NCBI GenBank assembly: GCA_965153355.1
Contig: OZ231128.1
Location: 22,878,001-22,942,000 of the forward strand
Source: Flaccisagitta enflata
Taxonomy: Eukaryota > Chaetognatha > Sagittoidea > Aphragmophora
Length of the DNA stretch: 64,000 nucleotides
Reading direction: 5' to 3'
Positions 1 through 61,859 of this stretch are shown piece by piece; the first letter of the stretch is position 1, and each line of letters starts with the position of its first letter. The notes under the pieces were generated by a model. The model did no database searches and was not told the DNA's origin. It saw only the letters and a list, made by a program, of their open reading frames with translations. Position numbers and translations under genes: made by a program.

Positions 1-607
1 TTTAGGCAAATCGCTTGAAGCGTTTGGCCATAGCGTTACCAAATATCCCTAGGGGTCCAAATATGCAAAATTTTGGGTCGTTTTTTTTAATACTTTAAAA
101 TTGAATTTTGTCCTTTTGGGTTAATGTACCCCTCTGAAAGTTTGGGAATAAGTTGGTACACTTGATGACAATAGATTCCCTGAGTGGGCGCCCTTGATTC
201 CAATATTTTCCTTGAACAAGCCCTTTTGGAAAATCAGGTCAAAATTTTAAGCCTCAATTTTTGGGTTTTTAGGCCAAAAAATGAAAAAAACGTCAGATTT
301 TTTCAAAATTTTTTGTTTTTTGAGTAAATTAGGGTAAAATTAAAGGCTAAAAACAGTTTCAGACTTTTAGCTCAAAAGAACAAAATTTTACCTCAAAATT
401 GAAACATAGCCCTTTTTTTGAAAATAGACCTAGACTTTAAACAGCCATAACTTCGCTTCTACTGAACGGATTTGGCTGAAATTTTGCATGGAAGTAGAAA
501 AAAGGCATATTTTTCTTCACCTAAAATTTTATAGTCATCGGTCAATTAGTTTGGCGTCAGCGTAACTTCAAAGTTTTTTTTTTGAAAAAAACGCGTTTTT
601 TGAAAGG
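1..607. other. AT-rich non-coding DNA
   Basis: I see no open frame with coding character here. The stretch holds T-runs and A-runs and a phrase around 445-490 (taacttcgcttctactgaac then a ttggctgaaattt word) that resembles phrases near 1445, 40540 and 56890, so it is probably old repeat material. Confidence 0.5.
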
Positions 608-856
608 GTACTATCTAGAACATATGTATATCGACAGGCATTTTAAGCAATAACCCTGTTAAGAATAAAGAATCTATATAAAAATCAGTGAGATTCTGAA
701 ACTATTTCGAATTTCTGACCAAATGCTGCAAACCGCATCCTTTTAGCTCAAGGCGTTTAGAATTGACAGGCAAAACGAGATTGATACTTCAATTAGAAAA
801 TGGCCAAAAAAATGCATCTAGTTTCTTTTCAAATTACTAAGTCTCCTTTCAGATAG
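608..856. repeat. Dispersed repeat, inverted copy of 7582-7812
   Basis: This segment begins gtactatctagaacatatgt and ends tctcctttcagata. It is the reverse complement, with scattered differences, of 7582-7812. Both share internal words such as gcatccttttagctcaaggc. Its partner directly abuts the MITE at 7050-7581. Confidence 0.75.
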
Positions 857-2253
857 ATAGGAGGTTTTTTCCACCCTATTTTTTGTCCTAATTACAGCGC
901 CCAACACCTTTGCTACATTGTCTTGGTTAATTTCAACCTCTCTGAATCATTGGGATTGCAACTGAAGCAAAAGGAAGAAGATGGCATACACTGAGGAATT
1001 TTTTAAATAAAGTTTTATGAAGGATAGTTATCATGCATTTATACAAAGCTAGGTATACAAAGTATTTTTTAGAAGATCTTAAAAACTCTCTGCCGTCCTT
1101 GTTTTTCTATTGTATTGGTGCTGACGGGTGTAAAAACAAAGGTTTTAGACATTTTTTGGCAAAAAAAATCAATTTCTTAATATTTAGTAAGAACAAAAAC
1201 AGGGTGCTCAATTCCGAGTAGCTTTTGAAGCCTGTTTTTTCACCTTTTTAAAAGTTTTTAGCCACCATTGACTGATTCCAATGGTCATTTTTTGTGTTTG
1301 ACTAAAAGCCATGTAAAAATTCTTTAATTCAAGCCCAACCGGAGGTTGCTAGCTCAATTTTTTGAAGAGATATACCAAAATGCAGGCCAATGGTCCGAGT
1401 CGGAATGGATCAATTTCTGCATCTTGGAGAGATTATCTTGTTTTCTGTATAACTTCTAAACGAATTGAGCTACAGACCTGGGATTGGTCTTGATTTGAAG
1501 ATTTTTCATGAGGAGAGTATGCAAAGTTGCAATGCTGAATAGTAGGCTGCCACACGTCCCGTCAACGCAACTTCAGGAGCCTCCAAAGATCATAATATAA
1601 TGTCACAAGATAGCAACAACCAGAGCTCGGTCCTACGACGTCAAAGGACCACCAAAACGATTTATATTTTTAACTTAACATCCTTTTATGAACCAACTTG
1701 TTAACAGTACTCTTAGGAAGCTCCAGTGGCTCGTCGACACCTCCTATGCATCTGCAGCCGTCAAGGCGTTCAGCAGTCGGAGGAAGCACCCCAGAGTTAT
1801 TAAAATTCATCAGCACTTTTATTTTGACCACATGCACATTCAGACATTGACACCTAGACACACATATCCCACAATCATCCAACTGCCCTTCAGCACGCTC
1901 ATAGTAGCATCTTACTCCCCAGAGACAAAGGTCCCAACTGCAACCACAAATATAACAGCATCTCTAGAACTTGCCGTGTCAGTCCGTCAATGAGTTTTTC
2001 AAAATGTGAGCGTTTTTTGCTATACTGTTCCTGCTTATCCGTCTGCTATGGGGGGGGGGGGGATTGTATACTGCCCTGTTGCATTCAATTTCGAATTGCA
2101 AAATCTGCAAAATGGTTCAAATTTGGTACACAGACCTTAGAGCTCCCGATGGAACGGGAAAAACAAACCTGGCGCTCAGAAATTTCTGAACAGCGTTGTC
2201 GTGTTCAGCCGATTTGGATCTTTGCACCACTAGTTTATCTCTCTTTATCTTGA
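857..2253. other. Non-coding stretch without a recognisable gene
   Basis: Short open frames at 1033-1221 and 1670-1993 (both strands) have neither coding-type third-position bias nor recognisable domains, and lack a consistent splice context. A short piece near 995-1060 recurs inverted near 6845-6895. A G-run lies at 2050-2061. Confidence 0.45.
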
Positions 2254-2851
2254 CACTGTGCCTTCAAAATAACTGAGTGAAAAATCACAAAACTTTGGGT
2301 TTTCCAACAGTTTTATGTAGTATTAGTATAAAGAATTATATTTCAAGCAAAATTAAAATTATTATCCAAGCGTTTTTTGAATAATCTTGAAAATAAATTC
2401 ATTTTCAATGTGGATTCTGCTGAGATGTATTGACTTATTTTCTGATTCCATATCGTCAATCCTTGTAAAATTCTTTTTCAGTTAATAAAACGCATTGTAT
2501 ACTTTTGTAAAAAATCAAGGTTTTTATTCTTTTTTGTTAGCATTTCAAAAATATAACTGTCCCTCAAAAAATAAAAACTTTGATTTTTTACAAAAGTGTA
2601 GAGTAAAAAACGAAAAAGAATTTTGCAAGGATTAATGATACATGATCAAAATATGAGTCAATATAACTCAGTAGAATGTACATAGTAAATAGTTCTTAAT
2701 TCTTTTCAATTTTCAAAATTTTTCAAAAAATGCTTGAAGAATGATTTCATTTGTACTACATATATGTCATCATACCCTTATACTATACAAATCCGCAGAA
2801 AAACCCATAGTTATGTGACTTTTCACTCAGAACTGCATTAAAAGCACAGTG
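2254..2851. mobile_element. Foldback MITE-like element (about 598 bp)
   Basis: The outer ends CACTGTG and CACAGTG are reverse complements. Inside them a longer imperfect inverted repeat runs from ctgagtgaaaaatcac to gtgacttttcactcag and continues through most of the element (ccttgtaaaattctttttca against gaaaaagaattttgcaagg). I found no clean target-site duplication, so the exact ends are uncertain. Confidence 0.6.
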
Positions 2852-3326
2852 TTGAGCCTTGTTAGCCTGGTGGCTTTCTGCTATCAAGACAACAACAAGG
2901 TAGATCTAACAGCATATTGGAGGCGGCCGTATTGCCATGCTGACTCAGATATTCAAGAATGTAGCTGTTGACAACAGCCTGTTGTGAATATACAACACAG
3001 TTTAAAAAAAGCACCTGCTCTACCTCGTTCTCCTCCTCCTCCAAGTCACCTCCGCCCCACTAGTCGCTGGGTCAACTTCACCTCCATTTGTACTTGCGTT
3101 CGCCATGGAAATTTAAAATTTAGCTATGAAAATGTATGATGTGTGTGGAGACAACGGTCGATATAGGCAACGGAAAAGGTACAGGCATTCATTGTAGGCG
3201 GCTAATTCGCTTCCGCTCAACATCAATCGCACTGGATCACCGAACATTTGCAAATTGTATCATTCACTATTTCACTCCTTTTCCCCATGATCATGATATA
3301 ACTTTTTCCATCCTTACGTCTGTCCG

Positions 3327-3385
3327 TTGACTCTGTCTCTGTCTGTCTCTCTGTCTGCCTGTCTGTCTGTCTGTTTATCTGTCTA

Positions 3386-3468
<83 letters not shown>

Positions 3469-3497
3469 GCCTGTCTGTCTGTCTGTTTATCTGTCTA

Positions 3498-3575
<78 letters not shown>
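3327..3575. repeat. (CT)n / TGTC microsatellite
   Basis: Two long CT runs (about 3383-3464 and 3507-3574) are each preceded by the same ctgtctgcctgtctgtctgt phrase, so the array has duplicated as a unit of roughly 120 bp. Reading it as protein gives Ser-Leu or Arg-Glu strings, which I do not regard as genes. Confidence 0.9.
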
Positions 3576-3577
<2 letters not shown>

Positions 3578-3595
3578 GCAACTGAAAATACTCAG

Positions 3596-3683
3596 TCCGA
3601 TCGCGGAAGAACGAAATGCGCGATTTGGTTGCATCAAAAGGAAACAAAAACACAGCCGAAGAAAGACAGCGAAAAAAGGGAAA
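3596..3683 (+). CDS. Possible upstream exon, low support
   Basis: An 88-base segment sits between a good acceptor (the CT array followed by actgaaaatactcag) and a good donor (GTAAGC). All three frames are open. The frame ending at phase 0 would join the next exon at 4754 and encodes a very basic peptide rich in Lys and Arg. It could be an upstream exon of the gene starting near 4757 or chance. There is no homology to decide. Confidence 0.25.
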
Positions 3684-4060
3684 GTAAGCACTCACAAAAA
3701 GCGTTCGGGTGGTCATGGGTGAGGGAGAAATTTTTTTTGAAAAAGACATTCTGATACAAAATTTCATGGCGGTTCTAATGGTCCATGTTGCAAGTGCGTT
3801 CTATTTGACACAAAGCCGTGACAGAGGAAAGAAGCTAAAAAGAGTCAAAATTTTACTGTTATCATCGTTGAAAAAAAATGAAAATAGCACCATTGGAAAG
3901 AGTGCGAAAAAACCTTTCAATTCATCTATTTGTTTTAGACAAAATAAGTATTTTGATCGATTTCCATGGCTCTACCGTGACCTATATGAACGACGTTGAA
4001 TGGAATTTTCTTAGCGAATTTTGATTACGCTTGCAATTCCATTCCTTCTTAAACCTAACA

Positions 4061-4225
4061 AAGCATTTGTGTTAAAGTGCTTAGAAAATCCACATACAAA
4101 TATGTGTTGAAACACAAAGACGTATGATCAAGTATCTGACATGATTTACCAGTTTTTCTATGATTCCTATACTGCTGAATTAACCAATCCCCATACTGTC
4201 GATATACTTATGTTCTAGATAGTAC
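4061..4225. repeat. Dispersed repeat, inverted copy of 6675-6839
   Basis: The segment from aagcatttgtgttaaagtgc to atgttctagatagtac reappears as an imperfect reverse complement at 6675-6839. The terminal word tactatctagaacata is shared with the repeats at 608 and 7812, so these are members of one family. Confidence 0.7.
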
Positions 4226-4756
4226 ACTTAAAAATCGAACGTGTACCCCTTCCAGTCTTGTTTGGCACGAAAAACTGACCCTGTATGCAAATTTTCAGAC
4301 CTTCTTCCAGATTCGCCGAGTTCTTTCTTTTTCTTCCTTTAAGAGACTGGACTATTAGTTCAATCAGCTGTGAACGTCTTGGGTTCTAGAAAGCCAATCT
4401 AGCAAAAATTTATCAGGCAATTAGGCATAACTAAGTTGTTACTTCCAGAATTATATTTTCATCTTGGACCTGGTTTGGTATCGCTATGAGTCAGAAATTT
4501 TAAATGCATTTGTTGGTGTATACCTAAGTTTTTGAAACCTAAAACAATTTTTTTTTGTTTTCAACATACTTCGGATTATTATTTTGCTTAATTTCATATT
4601 TTGTATGCTAAAAAAGGCGGCATGACTATTTTGTAAATATTAACGGCCTCGACTATATACTCACTCTTAGAGCGAAAAAACTAAATCTACCCCCCCTCCC
4701 CCAGCTTCCCTTTTCCCTCAGCGATTCTTTTATCTTTTCCCTCTCAACCTTAGGCG

Positions 4757-20545
<15,789 letters not shown>

Positions 20546-20685
20546 GGGGAAGAGAAGCTTCGGTGGTGATTGACGAAAAGAGAAGAAGGAAGAAAAAGAA
20601 TAGGAAAAACTAGAAAAAGAAAGAAAAAGAAAGAGAGGAAGAAGAAATAGAAGAAAAAGAGAAGAAAAAGAAAAAGAAAAGGAAC
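20546..20685. other. Likely 3' untranslated purine-rich tail
   Basis: A GAAAAAGA-rich stretch right after the stop. No gene on either strand. Confidence 0.5.
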
Positions 20686-20947
20686 AAGTGACGCGGGGTC
20701 ACAATATCGTTGCGGACGGGTGGGCAGGAGCATCCAACCCCCAGCCTCACACCAACTCCAGGCCCAACCACCCCTGCCACACACTCACACATCCACACAC
20801 ACACGCTATAACAACTGCAATATCATAAAAACGCGTTTTTCTACGTTTTCAACTCGTGACGGACAAACCAACAGATGGACCAATGGGCCAAAAGGCCAAC
20901 GGATGGACGGACAAAGCCTCTTATAGAGTTGCGTGTCCGCCACTAAA
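20686..20947. mobile_element. Short interspersed element, GTTGCGTGTCC family (best copy)
   Basis: Left end caagtgacgcggggtcacaa followed by tatcgttgcggacgggtggg; right end gacggacaaagcctcttata, then gagttgcgtgtccgccactaaaaag. The right end forms a hairpin followed by CTAAAA. Other copies lie at 8872, 43236, 45294 (inverted), 49027 (left end only) and 51290. Confidence 0.75.
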
Positions 20948-21103
20948 AAGAAAAAGAAAAAGAGGAAGAATATGAAAAAGATGATTAGATGGAGGAGAAA
21001 GGGTAAAATGGATATGCTGAAAATATAATCACAAATAACAAAAGGGACAATATCATCTCTAGGTTCGTTTCGTTTTGTCAATTCCTTCGTGTTTTCTTGA
21101 TCC

Positions 21104-21109
21104 AATAAA
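21104..21109 (+). terminator. Possible polyadenylation signal of the CatSper3-like gene
   Basis: AATAAA, 560 bases after the stop and beyond the inserted short element. Position is plausible, unproven. Confidence 0.3.
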
Positions 21110-21158
21110 GAACTTTCTTCATAATGAATATTTCCCTGTACTTGTTAGACGTACTTAC

Positions 21159-22966
21159 CAGAGGTGTCACGATTTTTTGTTTTACAGTATCGACCAGGTC
21201 GATCTAATCATGGTCGATCCCAAAAAAGGTATCGACTCAGTATCGACCATTGGTCGATTTTTTGCCAGTTAGTCCTTTTCCCATATATCAATGCTGTTTA
21301 CTTTCAGAGCAACATGTCTTAGAAACCAACCGGTATCACAAGTTTAGATATTTACCTCGGCCTTGTAAGTTTGTAGTCAGTTATAGTTGATACAAAAAAA
21401 AAAAAAAAAGAGTAAATAAGCACTCATAACTATCTAGGAAATGTGTTTGGAAAAACCTTTAAAGAGAGATATCTTGACTTCTCGTTAAGATAGATAAACT
21501 AAATTTATGAGCATTTTAATCTACGTTGAAAAATTTACAATCTGAGCACAATCTCCTATCAGTGCATCAAACCGTTTGAAAATGCCATCAGTTTGAAGTT
21601 GGTCATGTTCTTTCAAAAATGGCAGAAAAAATAGAATTTCTTCTTTTTACTCCCATCTTATCTTTGAAATGCCCTTAAAATGAAATCTTTGAAATGCCCT
21701 TAAATCTTACCAAAAAGTGAGGGAAACATGCCAATTGCACCACTGCTTAGCTCTTAAGGTCTAGTTTTATAATCTCATGGATTTCAAAAGGGAAGTAGCC
21801 CAATTGAATTATGCAAACAAAAATGATCAAAATCTACCATTTTCACCATAACCATTTTGTGTGATAAACAAATAAAACTTTAACTAACTCGTTTTTTTTC
21901 TCGTCAAATTGAACAAGGCGAGATTTTTTTTTGCATGTATACTGGCTTTGTCCGTCCATCTGTTGCTCAAGTTTACAACGCGGAGACCCGCATTTATGAA
22001 ACTGCATACTCGAAGAGGCTTTTTTTCCTAAATGGGTAATATTTTGGATGAAAAGCGGTCTCGATCTCCACAGTTTTATGCGCCTTGTTCCTTTTTAAAC
22101 AAAAAAAAAAATTGTTTTCAATTTGTTCATTATTCCATTTTTGCTTATTCAATATCAAAGGAATTCAGTTTTATAACTTTTTTTTTCTTAATTCACTCAG
22201 AGATCAGGCTCATTACTAAATAAGTGCTACAGTTCTGAGCAAACCCGGCTAAAACTGGAGGATTAATTTTTGTTACTTTAATTTTATTTCCCAAACTTCA
22301 TTTTTTGTATCTAACTTAATTAAAAGATACTTAATTCCTTGAACATATTTGGCCGTCAAAAAAAATAACTTGTGAAATCAAAGTGCATGAAGACATCAAT
22401 ATTGAGTGTTCTGACCCAGACCATTGGATTTGGCAGAAAATTTTACCTATCCTAGACTACAAGAACAGCTCAGTCAGACAATTATTTCAGATTTTATGGC
22501 CATTTAAAGTTTTTAAGGACAATGGTCTCAAAATAATTTAGGGCAATTCTCCTCACAAACTTCAAATCACTGTAAAATCTGAAATAATTGTCTGACTGAG
22601 CTGTTCTTGTAGTCTAGGATAGGAAAAATTTTCTGCCGAATCTAATGAGCTGGGTCAGAACACTCAATATTGATGTTTTCATGCACTTTGATTTCACGAG
22701 TTATTTTTTTTGACAATATGTTCAGAGGATGCAAGTAATCTTTTAATTAAGTAATACAAAAGTAGAGTTAGAAACAAAACAAAAATGACAAAAATTAATC
22801 CTCAGTTTAACGGAGTTGCTCGGAAGTACTGTAGCTTCATTTAGGCCGGAAAATAGACAAAAAATCGACCTGATACATTTGAGCTTTGGTGAATCAGGAA
22901 GATTTTTTGAAAATATAGAAAATCGACCCGATTAATCTACTAGTCGATAGTATCGTGACTTCTCTG
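21159..22966. mobile_element. Non-autonomous hAT-type transposon, copy 1
   Basis: The left end CAGAGGTGTCACGA and the inverted right end TCGTGACTTCTCTG form terminal repeats. The element is flanked by a perfect 8-bp duplication, gtacttac (21151-21158 and 22967-22974). 8-bp duplications and CAGAGGTG-type ends are hallmarks of hAT elements. Subterminal regions carry many GGTCGAT/ATCGACC words, likely transposase binding sites. No transposase frame is present. A second copy lies inverted at 38673-40143. Confidence 0.9.
22230..22831. mobile_element. Foldback MITE nested inside the hAT copy
   Basis: Ends CAGTTCTGAGCAA and (inverted) CAGTACTTCCGAGCAA are flanked by TA. Almost the whole element is a long imperfect inverted repeat; for example aattgtctgactgagctgtt is matched by its complement. 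In the other hAT copy the site reads agtgctagcttc without the insert, so the empty site confirms both ends and the TA duplication. Confidence 0.92.
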
Positions 22967-22974
22967 GTACTTAC

Positions 22975-24070
<1,096 letters not shown>

Positions 24071-25065
24071 AAAAATTTTGAATCGGCCGTAACGTAGTTT
24101 AAAGGTTAGCGTGACAGACTGACCAACTGACCATTGGACACGACAGATGCCAGAATGAGTTGAAAGCTGATTTAGCTAGGAGATAGTGGTGTTGCAATGA
24201 TAAGTATGTGGCTACCCTTATATTTGGGTGCTTCACATAGCAAAAGTTGGTTATTTCTTTTCACCCTCTTCACTCAATATGGAGTGACTAACTTCAGGAA
24301 CTTTACTATTTTTCTTTTATCAAAAATCAATTATCTTCCATTTTCTAGAAAGAAAAAAAATTTAAAGGACCTAATTTGCGTAACGCAGTAAAATAAATCA
24401 ATATACTGATATTTTTTGATTTAGCGTTTACTAAATCATTGTCTTTACAAAATTGTTAATTTGTTTTTGAAGCAAGCTCTTTTTTAGTTTATGTTCTGAC
24501 ATTTTAATCTATTTTTACAAAAACATTGATTTTAAAAAAAAAAAATAAATGCTCTTTTAGTAAAAAAACTACACAGGATTTTGGTGATTTCTGGGATTTC
24601 TGTGAGAACTTTAAGGTTAAAACAAAACAAAGAAACAGAACAAAGAAATTTTGAGAGAAAAGAAATAGCATTTTCATAATTTTCATTCCTCTACAGTCTA
24701 CACAAACTGAATAAGATGAAGGGATTCTCCAAACTTTAGCTATGTGAAGCGCCTAACCCTTATGTGGATGTCGATTTGCTGTTGCCAACCTGACTAGCCA
24801 CAAACCTGAATCTCTTGTTTTCATGCGGACGAAATTGCGTCATTCGATTGATCAAATCGTTTATGCACGGACGGACGGCTAAGTGCAACTTAGATAGAAA
24901 AGGAATTGCGTGGACCTCTGGCCTTTTGGTTTAAATTGCGACAGAAGTTGTATCAAGTGCTCCAATTGTTCACGCACGGACAAAGGACAAAATGCATTCA
25001 GCTTAAAAGGAGTCGCCTGGAAGATATTAAGAAGTGATTTTCTATCAAGAAAATATACCGTGAAG

Positions 25066-25080
<15 letters not shown>
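24071..25080. other. Intergenic, nothing recognised
   Basis: AT-rich unique-looking DNA with no exon-like segment on either strand. Confidence 0.45.
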
Positions 25081-25345
<265 letters not shown>

Positions 25346-25529
25346 GATCGACAGTCAGGTAGAGATAGAAATAGACGTAGATAATGACATGCCGCCGCGC
25401 TAGCGATAGTTGTTTATTAAGAAGGTAGAAGTGTGGCAAGAACAAGGCAGTATGAAGTATGAACCCACTGAATAACTTGCGCACAAGTTTTGTGGCAAAA
25501 TTTCCTTGAATGATTTGGGTACACTCTTT

Positions 25530-26170
25530 TCAGTTTTTAAGGACCAGTTAAATTTTTCTGGGCCTGGATTGTCCTTAAATTTTTGCAAATTTCAGGCTGA
25601 AATGTTCTTAACGTGTCCTTAATATTTTTCTATGATTTTCTGACAATCAAATCGTACTTATTGAAATAACTTATGTTCAGTATGAGTAAATACAAGTTAA
25701 ATATGAGAGTAACTACTTTGAAACAAAGAGAATATATCATTGAACAAAAATGTTGCAATTTTCTATAGATAAGATAATTTCCTCTTAAACTTGCGTAAAA
25801 ACGATCTAAATTGTCAATCAAAAAAATTCTTTTTTATAAATCCGAGGCTGGGCTTTGTCTTAAAATTGTCATTAATTTTTGGCAAAATTTCAGCCTCGAT
25901 GTCCTTATTGGAAAAAAGTCGAATTACGTAATTCGACTTTTTGAAACGTAGGGGAGAAATAAAGTTTTCCATTTTCAGTTTGGGGCAATTTTAGAAAGTT
26001 GTGCAGTTTTTGGGCTGGGATGATACATTTTTTGATACTCACAGCTAAGAAAGAGCTTATTTTTCTCTTTCAAATGGCGCCAACCAGAAGTCTCTACGAT
26101 CAATAGTTTAGAAGTTATGAATTTTTGAATCTTTTTTTATTTTTTCGCATTTTCGCGAAAATCGATATTT
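25530..26170. repeat. Degenerate GAGGCTC-family and aattcgacttttt repeats
   Basis: The part to about 25920 carries tcctta and aggctg words like family B but without a clear second end. The part from 25920 (ctacgatcaatagtttagaa) resembles stretches at 45870-46140 and 51580-51800. Confidence 0.45.
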
Positions 26171-26275
26171 TTCATTGATCCCATTTTTTCGGTCTTATGT
26201 AACAATAGGGAAGAGTAAACATGTTACGCAAATTGACCCTGACTTTTATGGCGTTAGCATTGATATTTTATTGTG

Positions 26276-26278
<3 letters not shown>

Positions 26279-26345
<67 letters not shown>

Positions 26346-26432
26346 GGAGGGGAGAGAGAGAGAGGCAGAGAGGGAGAGAGAGAGGGAGAGAGAGAGGGAG
26401 AGAGAAGGGGAGAGAGAGAGGGAGAGAGAGCG
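26279..26432. repeat. (GA)n / GGGAGA array
   Basis: A GA run grading into ggagagagaga variants. Confidence 0.9.
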
Positions 26433-26812
26433 ATAGCCGTTCAGGTTACTGGAGCAAAGCCAGTAAGAGATCTTTCCCTATCATTATTGCACCGCATCAA
26501 AATCTCACCCTCACATGCATATCTTCAGCTAGCGTGTAAAAAAAAAATTGTTGAGGGTAACTTAAAAAAGTGATTTCTATGTAAATTAAAATAGAATCCA
26601 TTTTTGATGTTTTTAGGAACCCTGGCCTAGCAAGTGCGTGTCGAGACCCGGCAATCCTGTGTATCAGTGCGTCAAATGGGATAACGGATAACATGGAAAA
26701 GAAATTCCACCATAAAAGTCTTCTTCCTCCTCTTCCTAATCATTTTCCTTCACCTTCCACTCTTCTATTCTTCCAAGATCCTTTGTTTCTTCAAGTCAAT
26801 CTGATACCTCTC

Positions 26813-26816
<4 letters not shown>

Positions 26817-26895
<79 letters not shown>
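26817..26895. repeat. (CT)n array
   Basis: A pure CT run in intergenic DNA. Confidence 0.9.
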
Positions 26896-26898
<3 letters not shown>

Positions 26899-27129
26899 GA
26901 CAGTATTTGGCAAAATGTATGTCATAAGGATCATCATGAGTCAAATACAATGAACCATATACAAAATCTGTTCCTTCTATATTTTCATGAATAACATGCA
27001 ACTTTGTTTTGAATAACGTCCAGTTATACAGGGATAACGACAGCAGTATAAAATGACGGTTACGTATAACGCCTCGCAACGCCCGACAACTAACATACAA
27101 TATGCCAAATCTCTGGCCTAAAGCATTTC

Positions 27130-27925
27130 AAAAAAAAACAGCCAAAAATAGCCAATTTTGGCTATTTTAGTAAATTTTTGTAACTTTATGAGACCCCAAC
27201 CCCCAAATTTTTTTGGTGGTAATACTTCTTGATGTAAGAGACTGAGAAAAAAATGATCATGATGGTAAGTGATGGTTGGGGTACCTTAAAAGGCTCAACA
27301 AGGGCCCGTACATTTTATAAATATCACTTTTTTATTCATTGAGCATCTAAAAATGCTTGGATTCCTAAAAAATTTGAAATGGAACTTCTCATTTTATGCA
27401 ACAAGCTTCCTGCAAAGTTTTGTGGCCACTTTTGAACAGCTTCATGTTGAAATTATGCTAAAAAAACCAAAATTCGACCAAAAAAAAACCAATTTTTGAG
27501 TTTTCTTATTTTGTAACTAAGGAGGCTTAATAGAACATAAGAAAGAATTATACTAAAATGCTGGAAAATAGACATATCAAAAGAAAATGCATGGGGAATC
27601 CATTACTAGTGGTTTGGGGGCTCTACAAGGGGGCCCCTGGAAACACCCCCCAAAAAAGCTAAAAATGACCTATTTTGGCTATTTTTTGCAAAAATTTCTT
27701 GTTTAAAGAGACCCAATCCCTCCAAATTTTTTTGGGCTTTACTTCTTGATGTAAGAGACTGATGGAAAGAGAATCATGATGGTAGGTGATAGTTGGGGTA
27801 CCTAAAAAGGCCCAAAAAGTGCCCGTAAAACATAAAGATATCATTTTTTATTCACTGTGCGTCCAAAAATGCTTGGATTCCTAAAAAATTTGAAATGGAA
27901 ATTCTCATTTCATGTAAATAGCTTC
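27130..27925. repeat. Tandem duplication, unit about 516 bp
   Basis: Phrases recur about 516 bases apart: ttggctatttt, cttcttgatgtaagagactg, gttggggtacc and atgcttggattcctaaaaaa (27353 and 27869). The copies are about 85% alike by eye. No coding frame is shared. Confidence 0.8.
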
Positions 27926-28514
27926 AAACCTTTTGGCTTGGAAAAGAATGAGATGAAAAGAAATGGAGGAGCTTTCCGAGAAATGGGGAGAATTGGAAAG
28001 AAAGGAGGGCATTTCTTGATTCTTTCAAATAAGCATTAAAAAATTGCTTACACTATCTTTTCTACTGTGACAAAATAAGTTACTTTCAATTCCACTGAAG
28101 CTCGAATTGCAAAAGACACTAGTTATTTTTAATTCCACTGAAGCACTAGGGTGTGCTCCAGTGGAAAAACTTTTAACTTAAGCACGAATTTCGTGATTCA
28201 GAGGATGCCCCAAATCACTACTTGGGAGCGAAAAACTAATGAGATCTTTCCTATCAAGAAAATGACAATGATGCACTGCATCCAAATCTTCAAACCTTTT
28301 GTATGGACTGGTGTTGCCATTACGGCCCAAATTGTTTGTTCAAAGTTGGCTTTTGTTGGATTACATTAAAAGTGGACTACTTGAATCAAAACCACATCAT
28401 TACCAAAAGAAGAAAAAAATGAATGAAATTCTGAAATGCCTTTAGTATTAGGTCAAACCTTGGCTATCAATTTTACAATTCCAAGACACTTTGTTCTTGT
28501 GCAAGTACATGTAT

Positions 28515-28517
<3 letters not shown>
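27926..28517. other. Intergenic, nothing recognised
   Basis: A doubled attccactgaagc phrase (28089 and 28131) is the only structure seen. Confidence 0.4.

Positions 28518-28590
<73 letters not shown>
28518..28590. repeat. (CT)n array abutting the protease stop codon
   Basis: The array begins directly after the stop of the protease gene (minus strand) and so lies in its 3' untranslated region as GA. Confidence 0.9.
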
Positions 28591-60776
<32,186 letters not shown>

Positions 60777-60985
60777 TTCTTTGCAGCAAATCAGTTTTCT
60801 TTCTTCAAGTCTGAGATTTTTTCCCGTTATTTTTCTGTTTTTTTTTTCAATATTGCTCTTTTCTTTTCTTTTTTTTTAGATTAGATGGCGTCTAGTCATT
60901 GAGCTTTGAGGAGAGCAAAAAAAATCGAATAAATTTTGTACCGCAGCTCTCTCACACAAAATCTCATTTACATCTCAAAGGAAGT

Positions 60986-61018
<33 letters not shown>

Positions 61019-61320
61019 CTCGATAGAGAATGGAATAAAGGTCTGGGAGTGTACATTAGATTAGCTTAGTAACCAGATTTTGGATTTCCTTTTCAAATCA
61101 AGTAAACTAATCTTGACTACATGACAATGGCCTGACGATAGAGTAGTGATTCTTACAAATTCCTGCAAATACAAAATCACTTCCTCTCGTATGATTACAC
61201 TCATTGTTTTTTTCTAGATTTTGTACTTTATGAGAACCATTTTCAGTAGGTTGACGTTTATCTCGTTTTTCTCGTTGCAAATCTCAGAAATCCAGAACTA
61301 TTTGCCTAGATTAATTGAAA
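60777..61320. other. Intergenic, probable promoter side of the protease gene
   Basis: T-rich tracts just upstream of exon 1 and a short GA run (about 60987-61016). No TATA box recognised. Confidence 0.4.
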
Positions 61321-61339
61321 TTTGATGCCGATGAAGTGA

Positions 61340-61443
61340 TGATAAAGAAGAAGAAGACGAAGGAGAAAAAGAAAAAAAAAAGAAAAAGAAAAAGAAAAAG
61401 AAAAAGAAAAAGAAAAAGAAAAAGATGATGATGTAATGATGTA

Positions 61444-61482
<39 letters not shown>

Positions 61483-61541
61483 AATGATGATAATGATGAT
61501 GATGATGATAATGAATGATGATGATGATGATGATGATGATG

Positions 61542-61602
<61 letters not shown>
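61340..61602. repeat. (AAAAG)n then (GAT)n array
   Basis: An aaaag block (61370-61424) followed by GAT repeats with ATA interruptions. Confidence 0.9.
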
Positions 61603-61603
<1 letters not shown>

Positions 61604-61859
61604 CGCATTTTTTACGCTCAATTTTTTTCTGCTACTATGAACTTTTTATAATGTCAAAGAGGACTAACAAAAGATCGAAAAGGAGAAAGAATTTGAGAAA
61701 GAAACAAATGCGAGCAATCTATTTGCCTAAAAAAGGTCGAAAAAAGAACACGTGAAGAAACGAGTTACAAGTACAGAAAAAGTGCCACCGATTCTGTTCA
61801 TCCGTCATTACCATTACATAGCCGACAATAGCCCACAAAACAGTATAACTCAGTGTTTT

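Noticed and set aside
1670-1993. Overlapping frames on both strands that look faintly protein-like
   Set aside because: No recognisable motif, no codon bias favouring either strand, and no convincing splice borders.
3327-3767. Open frames of Ser-Leu or Arg-Glu strings over CT/GA arrays (also at 9433-9939, 15628-15858, 22989-23438, 24879-25484, 43192-43671, 49780-50408 and 52749-53133)
   Set aside because: They exist only because a dinucleotide repeat has no stop codon; they run through real splice sites in wrong frames and have no unique sequence.
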